NCBI RefSeq assembly: GCF_036884655.1
Contig: NC_088349.1
Span: 44,296,501-44,360,500 of the forward strand
Length of the DNA stretch: 64,000 bases
Origin: Musa acuminata AAA Group
Taxonomy: Eukaryota; Streptophyta; Magnoliopsida; Zingiberales; Musaceae
Direction of reading: 5' to 3'
The notes beneath the pieces are model-generated. The model was not told the DNA's origin, did no database searches, and saw nothing but the letters and a program-made list of their open reading frames with translations. The first letter of the stretch is position 1. Each line of letters opens with the position of its first letter. Below, piece after piece: positions 35,418 through 47,049 of this stretch. The position numbers and the translations under genes are program-made.

Positions 35418-38400
35418 TCAATGTGAAACCATGTCGACCAGCTGTCGGCATATCTCCTGTCTTTCTTTTGGTAGGGTCTTCGTCAACATGTCTACTCTGT
35501 TGTCATCTGTATAAATTTTCTGAAGCTGCAACTGCTTCTCTTCAAATACATTTCGAATCCAGTGGTATCTGACATCTATATGCTTTGACTTAGAATGAAA
35601 CATTGGGTTCTTACACAAATAGATGGCACTTTGGTTGTCACAATGCACCACATAATTTTCCTGTTTCAGCCTCAATTCTTGTAAGAATTCTTTCATCCAT
35701 AACATTTCTTTGCATACCTCGGTAGCAGCAATATATTCTGCTTCTATGGTAGAGAGAGCAATACACCTTTGTAACCTGGATTGCCATGACACAACTCCCC
35801 CTGCAAAAGTAAGTACATAACCTGAAATAGACTTCCTCGTATCTATATCTCTTGCCATATCTGCATTTGTGTAACCTGTTAACACAGGTGGTCCACCTCC
35901 AAAGCTTAAACAAACCTTAGAGATCCCTTTGAGATATCTAAAAATCCACTTCACTGCTGCCCAGTGCTCTTTGCTTGGATTTGCAAGAAATCTGCTAGTA
36001 ACACCCACTGCATATGCGATGTCTGGCCTCGTACATACCATTGCATACATTAAACTTCCAACTACTGAAGCATAAGGAACCTTTTGCATTTTCTCCTTCT
36101 CCTCATCACTTGACGGACTCTGTTCTGAGCACAACTTGAAGTGACCTGCAAGAGGAGAACCAACTGGCTTAGCATTGCTCATACTGAATCTTTCCAATAC
36201 CTTCTCGATGTATTTCTCCTGTGATAACCAAATCTTCTTGTTTTTCCTGTCACGAGAAATCTGCATGCCTAGTATTTGCTTTATTGGTCCCATGTCCTTC
36301 ATTGCAAAAGACTCACTCAGTTCCTTCTTCAACCTATCAATTTTAGACATATCTTTCCCAAGAATAAGCATGTCATCAACATAAAGTAAGAGAATAATAA
36401 AATCCTCACCAAACCATTTGATGTACACACAATGATCTGAAGCCGTTCTTTTGTATCCATTTTCTGTCATAAATGAATCAAACTTTCTGTACCACTGTCT
36501 TGGAGTTTGCTTTAGCCCATACAAGCTCTTCTTCAACTTGCAGACAAAATTATCTTTACCTTTGACTTTGAAGCCTTCTGGTTGCTCCATATAAATTTCC
36601 TCCTCCAAATCACCATGAAGGAAAGCTGTCTTCACATCTAACTGCTCAACCTCCAAGTCCTGGCTAGCAGCAATACCAAGAGCAACACGAATAGAAGACA
36701 TTTTAACAACAGGAGAAAATATCTCTTCAAAGTCAATACCTTTCTTTTGACCAAAGCCTTTCACAACCAATCTAGCTTTGTACTTTGGTTGAGAACAATA
36801 TTCTTGAGTCTTCAACCTAAAAACCCACTTGTTCTTCAAGGCCTTCATTCCATTTGGTAGCAGCACCAAATCATAAGTGTGGTTCTTCTGAAGAGCATCC
36901 ATCTCTTCCTGCATAGCAACTAACCACTTCTCTTTCTGCTCACTCTCAACTGCTTCCTGGTAACTCTCTGGTTCACCTGCATAAGTAAGCATCACATACT
37001 CATATGTAGAGTATCTTCTGGAAGGTTGACGTTGTCCAGAAGATCTTCTCAATTGAGGTTCTGCAGGAACTTGCTCTCCTACTTCTTCTTGCTCAACATG
37101 TCCTGCAGGTAAATCAACATCAGGCTCTACACTATCATCCTGCACATCTCCCCCATCACCCTGATATACTGGAGGAATAACTGGGTCACAATCTGCTAAT
37201 CCTTCTGCAGAAGTCTTGGCTGGTGCCTTCTTCTTCAAATCCTCAAAGGTTTGATCCTCAAAGAAGACCACATCTCTGCTCCTGAACACCTTCTGCTTTT
37301 CTGGATCCCAAAGCCTGTAACCAAACTAATCATGTGAGTAACCAAGAAAAATACATTCTTTAGACTTACCATCCAGCTTGGACCTCTCATTGTCTGGAAT
37401 ATGTGCAAATGCGCGACAACCAAACACTCTCAAATGCCTGTAGGAAACATCTTTCCCTGACCATACATGCTCTGCAATATCACCATCTAGGGCTGTACAT
37501 GGTGATAAGTTGATCACATCAACTGCAGTCCTCAAAGCCTCATCTCAAAACCTTTTGGGTAGCTTGGCTTGTGAAAGCATACATCTGATCTTTTCCATGA
37601 TGGTGCGGTTCATCCTCTCTGTAATTGCATTATGCTGAGGTGTACCAGGAACTGTCATCTCATGTTGGATTCCATATGACCTGCAATAGTCATTAAACAA
37701 TTCCGTATACTCAGCACCATTATCTGATCTTATGCATTTCAATTTCCTTTCTGTCTCCCTTTCAACCCTAGCATGAAACTCTTTGAAGACATTAATAACC
37801 TAATCTTTGGTCTTCAAAGCATAAGCCCAAACTTTCCTGGAAAAATCATCTATAAAAGTGATAAAATAAAGTGCACCACTTATACCAAGAACATCAACAG
37901 ATCCACCAGGAGTTTTTGTCCTCAAAGGACCACATACATCTGTATAAACACGGTCTAAGGCATACATTTTTCTAGACAAAGCAGCACTAGCAAATGAAAC
38001 TCTATGTTGTTTACCAGCCAAACAATCAATACAAGGGTTCAGATGTAAACCTCTGAGATATGGTAATACCTCTCTCTTGGAAAGAACTTGCAGTCCCTTC
38101 TCGCTCATGTGTCCCAATCGCCTATGCCACAACTCCATACTGAAGTCTTTCTCTGTAGCATTTAACTGCTCACCATAAGCTTTAGCCTGCAACCTGTACA
38201 AAGTATGACATTTCTTTCCACTAGCTATAACAAGAGAACCCTTACTGAGCTTCCATTGCCCTATGTGAAATCTGCTTTCATACTCTTCATCATCTAGTCT
38301 TCCAACTGAAATTAAATTCAGCCTCAAGTCAACCACATGCCTCACATCCTTAAGTACCAACTTGCAGCCAAGGTTGGTCTTTAAATGAATATCACCCATG

Positions 38401-39329
38401 CCAATGATGTTTGTTGTGCCATAGTTGCCCATCTTGACAACACCAAAGTTTCTAGACCTGTATGTAGCAAAAAACTCTCTCCGAGGTGTAGCATGATAAG
38501 AAGCACCTGTGTCAATCACCCACTCAAGATCCTGACACACACAAGAAAAAATATCATCAGAATGAGACAAAATCAAATAATCACCACCCTGCACTGTAGC
38601 TGTAGTATTATCCTTTAACTCTATAGACTCCACTTCTTTTCCCTTTTTCTTGTTTTTCTTAGGTTGCTTACATTGGTTCTTGTAATATCCTTTCTCACCA
38701 CAGTTATAGCAAACAATATCTTTTCTTGATCTTGGCTTGCTCCTACTCATACGTGAACTGCTTCTAGACTTTGACCTTCCTCTATTCTCTGAGATAAGTG
38801 CCTGTGAATCATTCTGAGATATTGCTGAACTCTTTCTTCTCAACTCCTCATTCAACAAACTGTTTATTACTTGACTTATAGTGACAATACCATCTGGTGC
38901 ATAATTACTAAGGGAAACCACCAGTGTCTCCCAACTTTCTAGTAATGAACTAAGAAGTAACAATGCTTGTAACTCATCATCAAGAGATATTTTCATAGAG
39001 GATAACTGGTTAGTAATACTCTGCATTTCATTCAAATGCTCAGCAATAGAAGCACCCTCTCTATATTTTAGGTTCACAAGTTTTCTGATCAAAAAAGCTT
39101 TGTTGCCAGTTGTTTTTCTTTCATAGAGACTTTCCAATTTTTTCCAAAGAGAATATGCAGAAATTTCAGTAGAAACATGGTGAAAGACACTATCATCAAG
39201 CCACTGTCTAATAAACCCAATTGTTTTTCGATCTAACCTCTTCCACTCATCATCTATCATAGTTATAGGTTTTGCACTATCCCCTTGCAAAGGTCCATAC
39301 AAATCTTTGCAATACAAGAGATCTTTCAT
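35418..39329 (-). pseudogene. Copia gag-pol polyprotein, one frame with three nonsense codons
   Basis: The minus-strand frame is continuous from about 39329 to 35418, except for stops at 37800-37802 (TAG, likely from CAG), 37545-37547 (TGA, likely from TGG) and 37326-37328 (TAG). Gag ends in a zinc knuckle, CYNCGEKGYYKNQC, where Tyr stands for the metal-binding His. Protease WVIDTGAS, integrase finger (WHRRLGHMS, CIDCLAGK), FIDDFSRK and IRSDNGAEY follow. The 623-residue last segment has reverse transcriptase (TAFLHGDLEEEIY, LLLYVDDML) and RNase H, where GYTNADMARD carries Asn in place of an expected catalytic Asp. The start near 39329 begins MKDLLYCKDL; a few more N-terminal residues may lie upstream. 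With these lesions the copy is not autonomous, but it is recent. Confidence 0.92.
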
Positions 39330-39445
39330 TCTTGGTTTCTATATCATCCAATTATTTCCATTCAAACTAATCATGCGAGAAATATTACTGGCCTCCATGT
39401 TCAAATACAAAAATTAAATCACCAAAACCCCGCTCTGATACTAGT

Positions 39446-40048
39446 TGATGGGGATATAAACAGGAATAACCTTTGTATAGGAACAAATACTAGAAGACCA
39501 AAATACGCAGTGGAATAAAATGGAAACACAATCAAACAGAACACCAAGATATACGTGGAAAACCCCTTCAATGTGAAGGGTAAAAACCATGGGGCAAACT
39601 AGAGATAATCCACTATGAGAATAATGAATATACAAATCTCAATCTCTTGCCCAAAACCCTAGCAACAACCATAAGAGAATAACTGGGATACAAGGATTAC
39701 GTCACTGCCCACAATATCTAAAACCTCCCAAGTAATCACAGCAAGAGCCTACTGTAGATTTGATCTAACCTGAGATGAGAACACTGCTAGATGATTGAGA
39801 ACAGTCTCTCTGCGTTGTCCTTGTCTTCTTCCCTTTCTTTCTCTTCCTTTTCTGCCTTGTTCTCCTTCTTCTCTTTGAAATCTCGTGACTACAAAGATCT
39901 GCCTCGTTGCTGTCTTTTTATAGCTTTAATCTGCATCTAAAACGCACCCACCACACCTCCTAATCTTAATTAGGGTTAGGTTAAGAGGGGGTGTGGGCTA
40001 TGGATTGATAAAGCCCATATGGGTTGAATATGGGCCATCAGCCCAACA
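39446..40048 (-). repeat. 5' LTR of young copia
   Basis: Begins TGATGGGGATATAAAC and ends ..CAGCCCAACA at 40048, then GGTTT. The primer site lies directly left of it on the plus strand. Confidence 0.93.
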
Positions 40049-40752
40049 GGTTTCTCTATATGCGTCTCTAAGAAAGCGACGGATGGGAGTAGCTTTATGG
40101 CCGGTGCTTGCAAAGAGAATTACATGTTAGTTAGTGTGCTCTAGTACACATCATTGCCATTAGGATCATATCGAATGAAGCGGTCTAGGTTGGAGAGGAT
40201 CCCAGTTTAGGCGACAATAGGGATCTTGATTGGGCCAACTTCATATTTGGGATAACGACGATCGAATTATAATTAACTCAAGAGACTTTTGTGCTAGGTG
40301 GACCTGATCCATTCCCCTAAGCTTGGGGTTTGTGCTCAGGCCATGTTGCTTCCCAAGCAGCAAAGTAGGGTTTCACTATCTTGCCTTGGGCTTTTGCTAG
40401 GTGGTGATCAATAGCAATGTATATTTTTTTATCTTTTATTTTGTTCCCCTTCACCTTTGTTTTGGGAGATATTAATCTTAGCATATATCTATAAATCCAC
40501 ATTTCTTCCATTAAGAATATAATTTTATATATACATTCATAATTAAAGGTTAAAAATTCTAATTCATATTGATATCCTTGAAAATATATCAATCTAATAC
40601 AAATTGATGAGAGATATTTCAGATTTTTATGTTTTTTCTCATCTTAACTAATTATTCATAATCGTGTTGTATTTAGAATGACGAATACAAAAGTTAAGGG
40701 TAAATATGGAATTTTATAACTCCCCCCCCCTCCTCGGCACCCGCATAAATGT

Positions 40753-40868
40753 GGCCCATCAGAGAAGCCCGCATCATTCGAGACGCAACCGCGACCGTCC
40801 GATCCGTTGATCTTTGCTGGTGGCTGTCCTATTTAACACCCCCATCTCCGAAACAGCCACTAGGGTTT
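40753..40868 (+). promoter_or_regulatory. Ribosomal-protein promoter motifs: site II and telo-box
   Basis: GGCCCA at 40753-40758 is a site II element (TGGGCC) on the minus strand. TAGGGTTT at 40861-40868 is a telo-box (AAACCCTA) on the minus strand, 64 bp before the ATG. A weak TATA-like CTATTTAA lies at 40829-40836. Site II plus telo-box is the usual pairing in plant ribosomal-protein gene promoters, acting through TCP-type and telo-box-binding factors (established for the class; binding here is inferred). Confidence 0.65.
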
Positions 40869-40931
40869 CCCACACTTGGGGTTGGCTGCTCTTAGTCGGC
40901 GCATCGGTCGCGGGCACCCTCATCGGCGGAG

Positions 40932-41557
40932 ATGGTGAAGGGGCGGCAAGGCGAGCGCGTCAGGTGCAATCCGATTTGCTCTTCGAAACCCGAACCTCTT
41001 TCTTCTCTCCATTTCGATTTCATCAAGTTGATCTCTTATTGCTTGCGCTGTCGTTTGATCTCGATTGCAGGCTGTACGTCCGCGGGACGATCCTCGGATA
41101 CAAGAGGCAAGTCGAGTTCTTCTCGGGAGTCGAATTTGTTCCTCGTTGTTAGTTGGACTTGTGTTCTTTTTCTTCTGTGAGAATTGATGAGGATGTATGG
41201 ATCAGGTCGAAGTCGAACCAGTACGAGAACACATCGCTGGTCCAGATCGAGGGGGTGAACACCAAGGAGGAAGTCGCTTGGTACTGCGGCAAGAGGATGG
41301 CGTACATCTACAAGGCGAAGACGAAGACCAAGGGGACGCGGTACCGGTGCATCTGGGGTAAGGTCGCACGCCCGCACGGCAACAGTGGCATCATCCGCGC
41401 CAAGTTTAAATCCAATCTGCCGCCTAAATCCATGGTGAGGCTCGAGTCCCTGCGTTAATTCGTACTCCAAATTTCACATTTTTGCTTAGGTTTTCCCTCG
41501 TCTTTGTATCTGCAGGGTGGAACGGTCAGGGTTTTCATGTACCCCAGCAACATTTGA
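40932..41557 (+). CDS. RPL35A: 60S ribosomal protein L35a (eL33), four coding exons
   Basis: Exons are 40932-40963, 41071-41106, 41206-41434 and 41516-41557, joining to 112 residues, the normal plant length. The protein starts [11 protein letters not shown], continues [12 protein letters not shown], then [18 protein letters not shown] and [16 protein letters not shown], and ends VFMYPSNI, all hallmarks of eukaryotic L35a. It is a basic structural component of the large cytosolic ribosomal subunit. Exon 1 and 2 are joined by a GT-AG intron (40964-41070). The second intron (41107-41205) starts GC in the strong context AG|GCAAGT, and no other donor keeps the conserved KR-SK junction. The third is GT-AG (41435-41515). 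The start is fixed by the conserved N-terminus. The frame is intact and a telo-box promoter precedes it, so the gene is probably functional. Confidence 0.96.
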
Positions 41558-41561
41558 GGAG

Positions 41562-44152
41562 GTGAGCTTTTACATTCACCTGTTATGGAGAATGTCATTT
41601 CGAGAAATGTACTTGTTTGGTTCTATTTTCTTATTGTTCTCTTGTTATTATTTAATGTTTTTCTACAGCATTTACTTTCTCTATGATTTTTTTTCATCAA
41701 TCTTTGTATTCATTTTTTAATTATCTCTCCTGAAATTGTCACGCAAAATTGTTATGTTTTCACTTGGGTTTTAGATATCATCCCTGAAATGTTTCACTTG
41801 CTTAATGCAGAATATTAGAAACATCTTTTGAAGTTCCAAACAAATTCTAATGTCGATAGAGGATTATTTGCTTTTGGTATTATGAGAGGAATATCCTGTG
41901 TGTTATTGCTCAAATAAATCCTTAGTCAAAGTTATTTAGATTGGGAAAGAAAGAGTTCTCCAGGAGAATTCGATTAGAGCGAGACTCGAGAAGAAACCGT
42001 ATGAGCCTGATAATATTATGCTCGTTATATGATCTCTGATATTAGATGGATGATGGACTATAGGTATACGGTAGCTAAGGACAGATAGGTTCAAAGGATT
42101 GGATTTTCCTGTATCGTTTGGGGACTATGGCGCACTGGTTTAGTACGTCTGCAGTTGATGAGTCGAGTGAATTATTATGTAGATAATAATTCATCGAGCC
42201 CGAAGGAGTTCTGATAAGTATGACTCACAATCAGTTCGATATTGGGCTTAGAAGGTCATACACATATGGTAAATGTTACGACGAGTAAATATTCAAATAT
42301 GAGATATCCGTTGGAGTTTTTATCTTATTTGATATCTAATAAGTTTTTGTATTATTGGATCTCATGGATGAGATCCAATAAAAACTAATAAGAGATTATT
42401 GGGTAGAGATCAATTAATCTAATAGGTTTGGGTAAATGGATGAAGATCCAATACCTAATAGAATAAGATTCATTAGGGTTAACTAGGGGCCTCTATAAAC
42501 AGGAGAGAACTAAAGCCTCATAGGCTAGAGCTTCTTAGTAGCCACCTTTTATTCTTCTCTCCCCTTTCTCCTCCTCAGATAGTAGGCCTTGAGTTTTGAG
42601 GAGCGTCGTCGCAGTTCTACTGTGTGGATCATCGTTAGAGAGGAGGACCCTTGATCTTCATCATCAACTCTTACAGATCTTTAGGGATTTAAGGATATAC
42701 AATCTTCCTAGGTAACACAAATGTCTTGCACGTGGTTTTCAGTTTTATGGATTTTACACACAAATCTTCACACGATGATGAACACCTTTTGGGAAATTTA
42801 GGATTTTTGTCTTCTGTTCTTTCGTTGCGCATGTGATGTCGCTTTTAGAATTCCTAACAGTGGTATCAGAGCCAGGTTATTTGTGCAAATGATTGGTTTT
42901 GAACTACGTGTATTGTGTTTTGGAGAAGCTTTTTGCGTCAAAATCATTGACGCAAAAACGAGAAATAATAGAAACTATTGCTGCCCTTGTTGCTCTCGCA
43001 GATGGCAGCACTGCCATCTGCATGCAGTAGGCTTCCTGCCGGCGATTGGCATCATGATTAGATTTTATTTTGGATATTCCTATTATAGAGTCCATTAATA
43101 AAGCACAAAATTGTTAGTGGGACACATTGCCAGTCTTGGAAACAAGAACATTGCCTTGACCCCACATTGGGTTTGATGTTTGCATTATGAACATCTGTGT
43201 TTGAATTTTTAAAGTTCAGACTCTAGCACCTTAACTGTTACTGTTATATAAAATAACTATAACTAAAAATAATTAGATTCTGTTTTGGATATTCTGTTTT
43301 GGATATTCCTATTCTGGAGTTCAATAGTAAAGCACAAAATTGTTAATTGCACTAAATAAAAGCAGTAATGTTTTGTGCATTTCTTGTTTTACCTATTGAA
43401 ATTTATAATCATTGGCTTGGTAAGACCAATTATCTTGCCCAAGCACTAATCAATCTCAGTGATTCAATGAATCATGATCTAAAATAGTGAACCAACTTTC
43501 TCGATTGTGAGTTATTTTGTTAATGTAGACTGACCACCGTCGTTTACCATGAACCAGGATATGTGAATCCATAGCCATATCACAACTCTGAATGTTCATT
43601 AACCAGTTACACGTTACCTTGGTTACGAATGATTGTGCCTGATTAAGAGCATAAGCTGTCAGAACAGTATTAAAAAAAATATAGGATGCATCATTCTGAA
43701 ATCATTAATTATCAATTTGAAGGGAAGATTGTTACATCCAAATAAATGATAAGAGATCAAGTTGTTTAAGTTAAACAATTTTTACTAGTCATCGCTGGAG
43801 ATTGTCACATCAAAGAGTCATTCCTTTGTTCTTGTTGAACTAACCTATGTTCTTCCATAATAAATAAGCATATAATTTTCACTTAAAACATATTTTTTCA
43901 AAAGCATACTATATTTCTTATATGTGATGCATGGTTCTTGCATAAAATAAAGATCCATACAAGAAGAAAGATGGATAATTAAGAAATCAAGAATTTAGAT
44001 TGCTTATGCGAGAAAAATTGCAAAACTCGATACTTTTCTGCATATGGATGCCTGTGTTGATAAACATGCCGAGAGTTTGATTGCCTAGTTATGACTCTTG
44101 TATACTTTGAATTGCTTTTGTAACGCTCCAGCTTTGTCTTTTTCTTGATCAG
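41562..44152 (+). other. Possible 3'-UTR intron of RPL35A
   Basis: Four bases after the stop codon comes AG|GTGAGC (donor at 41562). At 44152 a pyrimidine-rich tract 'tttgtctttttcttgatcag' ends in AG before exon-like sequence. An intron this close to the stop would not trigger nonsense-mediated decay. It holds a truncated LTR (41878-42873). Purely a splice-signal inference; the gene could instead end in the first 200 bp after the stop. Confidence 0.35.
41878..42873 (+). mobile_element. Truncated LTR plus primer-binding site, same family as 12104-13382
   Basis: Aligns with 12317-13382 over its length, including 'gagagttctcc..gagaattcga' and 'ggcctctataaacaggagag' blocks, and ends TTCCTAACA at 42859. 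TGGTATCAGAGCC at 42861-42873 is a primer site for initiator-methionine tRNA, so this is a 5' LTR missing its first 200 or so bases. About 200 bp of internal sequence may follow, with a perfect palindrome at 42998-43021. No gag or pol is seen. Confidence 0.75.
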
Positions 44153-45174
44153 GTGAGTCAATGCTGCAGTGCAGATGCTTTTCGGAATTTGTAGCTGAGA
44201 TTTGAAGGGGGATTGAAGCTAAATTGTGTTCCTTGATACTAAAAGTAGCTCGACTAGTTATGATACTTTATTTGGACTACTTACTACTCGTGTTAGTTTT
44301 CGGGGTTAATTTGCTCTTTGAACTTAAATTGACTCCTTGCGGTTGAGCTAATTAGAAAACATTAGGCAGTTGTGAAATTGTGTCTCCTTGCGGTTCCTGG
44401 TAAGATAATGTTGAACAGCACAGTAGCAGATAGCGGCAATCTACCTACATGGAATTTTTTCACTGTTTGATGTTGGTCCTGTCGAGAGGACAAACCTTTT
44501 AGATGTTATGAATTGACATAACCTTTCAAGGTACGGTAGGCTTTGAGCTCCTATCGATTTAATTTCATCTATAATTCTAACGGCATTAAAGTCGTATTTT
44601 TGTCTCATGATCTTCTGTCAAGATTAAAAATATTGTTATTTATCGTATCTATTATTATTCTAGAGTAGGAAACTCTATAAAAATGTGTAATTTCAAGAAA
44701 ATATTTTATCCATTTTAATTTGGTAGCCATTATTCTTATTTATAAATCATCATCATCATGTTCCCGTTATTCTAAAACACTAAAAATATTAATATAAATA
44801 ATTAAAAAAAAAGTGTAGTAGATGATAAACATCAGACAAATTATATGTTATATTATTAAAGTTTTTAATTTTTTTTACGCATTCTAATGTCGAGGATATA
44901 AACAAACAAACTTGCTTAGCATTACTTATAATAAAAAGTGTATAATAATTATTTATATTCAAAAGAATCTTTAAACAATTCATATGAAGATTTTTATCGG
45001 AAGAAATATCTTAGGAAATATTTTGGGCTTTTTGCCATTTAACTTATAAAATCAGAAAGGAAAGTCTTAAAAGATCTAAGTTCACATTAATTCACAAGTA
45101 CATCTAATATGAAAAAAGATATAATCAAAAGCACGTTGGCAAACTGTTTGTAATTGTAGAATAGAAGTGGTATT
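44153..45174. other. Possible RPL35A 3' exon, then AT-rich spacer
   Basis: If the 3'-UTR intron is real, transcript sequence resumes at 44153 and ends within a few hundred bases; I cannot place a poly(A) site. From about 44500 the DNA is AT-rich with no supported feature. Confidence 0.3.
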
Positions 45175-45728
45175 TGATGCGGATAGTAATTATGATAAGA
45201 TTCGGCTGTCGTTAGATGACGTCTCACGTCTCGATCGACGTGATAGCACCTGATCAATGCAGATCGAAACATCGATCGAGGCACATTAAACACCCTGCTC
45301 AAGCTTCGTTCTTCATACCACGCCAACCTAAGCATCAGACGCTACCAGCCTGCCCCCTACAAGTGGGCAGCTCAAGAAATAGTAAGCTTCCCTATAAATA
45401 CCTTCTCGTTCATCAGGAGAGAGGGAGGGAGATACACAAAAAATACTTCTTCATCTGAAACCCCCTCCACTATCATCTGACTTGATCGTCGGAGGGGTCG
45501 GGCCAAGCACCCCAGCCCGACCTTTGTGCAGGTGCGAAGCCGAAGGTCCCCGTCGGACGCGCAGGCGAGGAGTTCCTGCCCGGAGGAGACGACTACACCG
45601 TCCTGATCAGACACTGCACCCGACCACCTCAGCGGGCTCGAGGAACGCCCAGGGAGATCCCCGTTGTCTGGACCCGAACCGAGCCGCGTCGGCCCCGAGG
45701 CCACGGCTCAAAGTTGTTTCCCACAATA
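45175..45728 (+). repeat. 5' LTR of gag-only gypsy element
   Basis: Begins TGATGCGGATAGTAATTATG and has a TATA-like 'ccctataaatac' near 45391. Length equals its partner's. Confidence 0.9.
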
Positions 45729-45889
45729 GATTGGCGCTAGAGGAAGGGCCCGAAATATCGGGTGATCACCCGAGTGGCTCAGATGAGCCCACGGCTGAGA
45801 GGTCACACCCGACCGAAGCCTCGAGGGAACATCCCCCGCACGGAGACCATTGTGACGAACACCCTACCACGACCTCATAACGATATTAG

Positions 45890-46882
45890 TGGATATTCAA
45901 CCACTCGGGCCTGTCGTCGCCCGACGGTGCCCCAGCCGACTTGACACCCGCGTCATTCGAGGCCTTTCAGGACCTCGCCCGTCAAGTCCGAGCTCTGATG
46001 GAAATGGTGCAAACCATTATCCCGCTCGTTTCTCATCCGGCGCACCCGCCTGCGATCGAACCACTGCGACAACGCAAGGCTCCCGTTCGGGCCCACATGA
46101 CATTTCCCGAGCCCCCCACTTCGCCTCGGGTTCGACCGACCCCACTCGGGGATCTAGTGATGGCAAACCCGAGCGCCCGCCCGGAACCCGAGGCACTCTC
46201 TTCAGACTCCCTACGGGCCCAGTTCCGCTTCGTCAGCCAGCGACTTGACGAGGTGCAGAAACAGGTTCGCAGGTCCAAGGGAGAGCTTGGGGAGGACGCA
46301 CACCAAAGGTCTCCCTTCACGCCCGAGATACGGGATCTGACAGTCCCCCCGGACTTCCAGCTCCCCTCTCTGAACGCTTACGATGGCTCCACCGACCCGA
46401 CGAACCACGTAGCCGCTTTTCGCGCCCAAATGGCGCTATACGGAACCTCTAATGCCCTGATGTGCAAAGCGTTTCCTACCACTCTGAGAGGGCCGGCCCA
46501 CGCGTGGTATAGCGGCTTGAAGACCGGAACAATTGCTTCCTTCGACCAGCTCGCCAATGACTTCGAGCTCCACGTCGTAGCCTATGCACGGCCGAAGCCT
46601 TCCGCGACACTACTCCTCGGATTCAAACAAAGGGAGGACGAGCCCCTCTCACATTTTGTGGATCGCTTTGCCACGCAAATCTGGGGTTTGCCGAACACTC
46701 GTCCCTCTCTATTAGTGCAGACGTTTATGATAGGCCTGCGACCTTCCAGATTCCTCTGGTCCCTCGTGGAGCGACCCCCCACCACGGTGCCAGAGATGCT
46801 CCAACGAGCTAACCAATACATCGCGGCGGAGGCTTGGGCGGCCGTAAGGAGAAGGGACGACATTCGACAGCGGGCTCCATAG
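45890..46882 (+). pseudogene. Gypsy gag protein (retrotransposon gag domain), start lost
   Basis: An open frame of about 330 codons runs from just after a TAG at 45887 to TAG at 46880. The core GAG region reads [55 protein letters not shown] and [16 protein letters not shown] wording (actually [13 protein letters not shown]), typical of Tat-type gypsy gag that forms the particle. No ATG opens the frame in its upstream part: the first in-frame ATG is inside RALMEMV near 45999. The true N-terminus is therefore probably lost by a nonsense or frameshift change in the 45760-45890 region. No zinc knuckle or protease follows. Confidence 0.8.
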
Positions 46883-47049
46883 AAGGGGTCAAGCACCCGC
46901 GACGGCTATCCGATGTAGTCCTCGTGAAAAGAAATCTAAGCCCTGCCTTAGTCTCTTTCGAGCGAAGGTTCAGTATCTACCTGACTACCTCCCGGCTCAC
47001 GGTTAGCCCCGGCCTAAACCCTTCTGAATCTACACGGCTCGGCCGTAGA

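Larger units (their letters stand above)
34780..40048 (-). mobile_element. Young Tork-like Ty1/copia retrotransposon, full length
   Basis: A 5269-bp element flanked by the exact duplication GGTTT (34775-34779 and 40049-40053). LTRs are 34780-35375 (596 bp) and 39446-40048 (603 bp), with TG..CA ends. By hand count they differ by about 17 substitutions and one 7-bp indel (tatggat-type, near 39998). On the minus strand inside the right LTR the primer site reads TAGTATCAGAGC (39432-39443), one base off the initiator-methionine complement. The tract complementary to 'acgtcccccttcagcc' adjoins the left LTR. One frame covers gag to RNase H. The element sits in LINE debris, about 880 bp upstream of the L35a start codon. 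Confidence 0.95.
30186..40400 (-). mobile_element. Decayed L1-type LINE, split by a copia insertion
   Basis: Minus-strand order is a weak 5' region (about 40400-40049), the copia insertion, further 5' sequence to about 34050, endonuclease (about 34010-33240), reverse transcriptase (about 33000-31950), then C-terminal and RNase H-like debris. A T run at 30186-30195 probably marks the poly(A) tail. All domains are broken by stops. The reading 'WSNSK'-type fragments near 31250 are not assignable. The 5' border is uncertain and no target duplication was identified. The copia target duplication GGTTT confirms that 34779 and 40049 were once adjacent. Confidence 0.7.
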
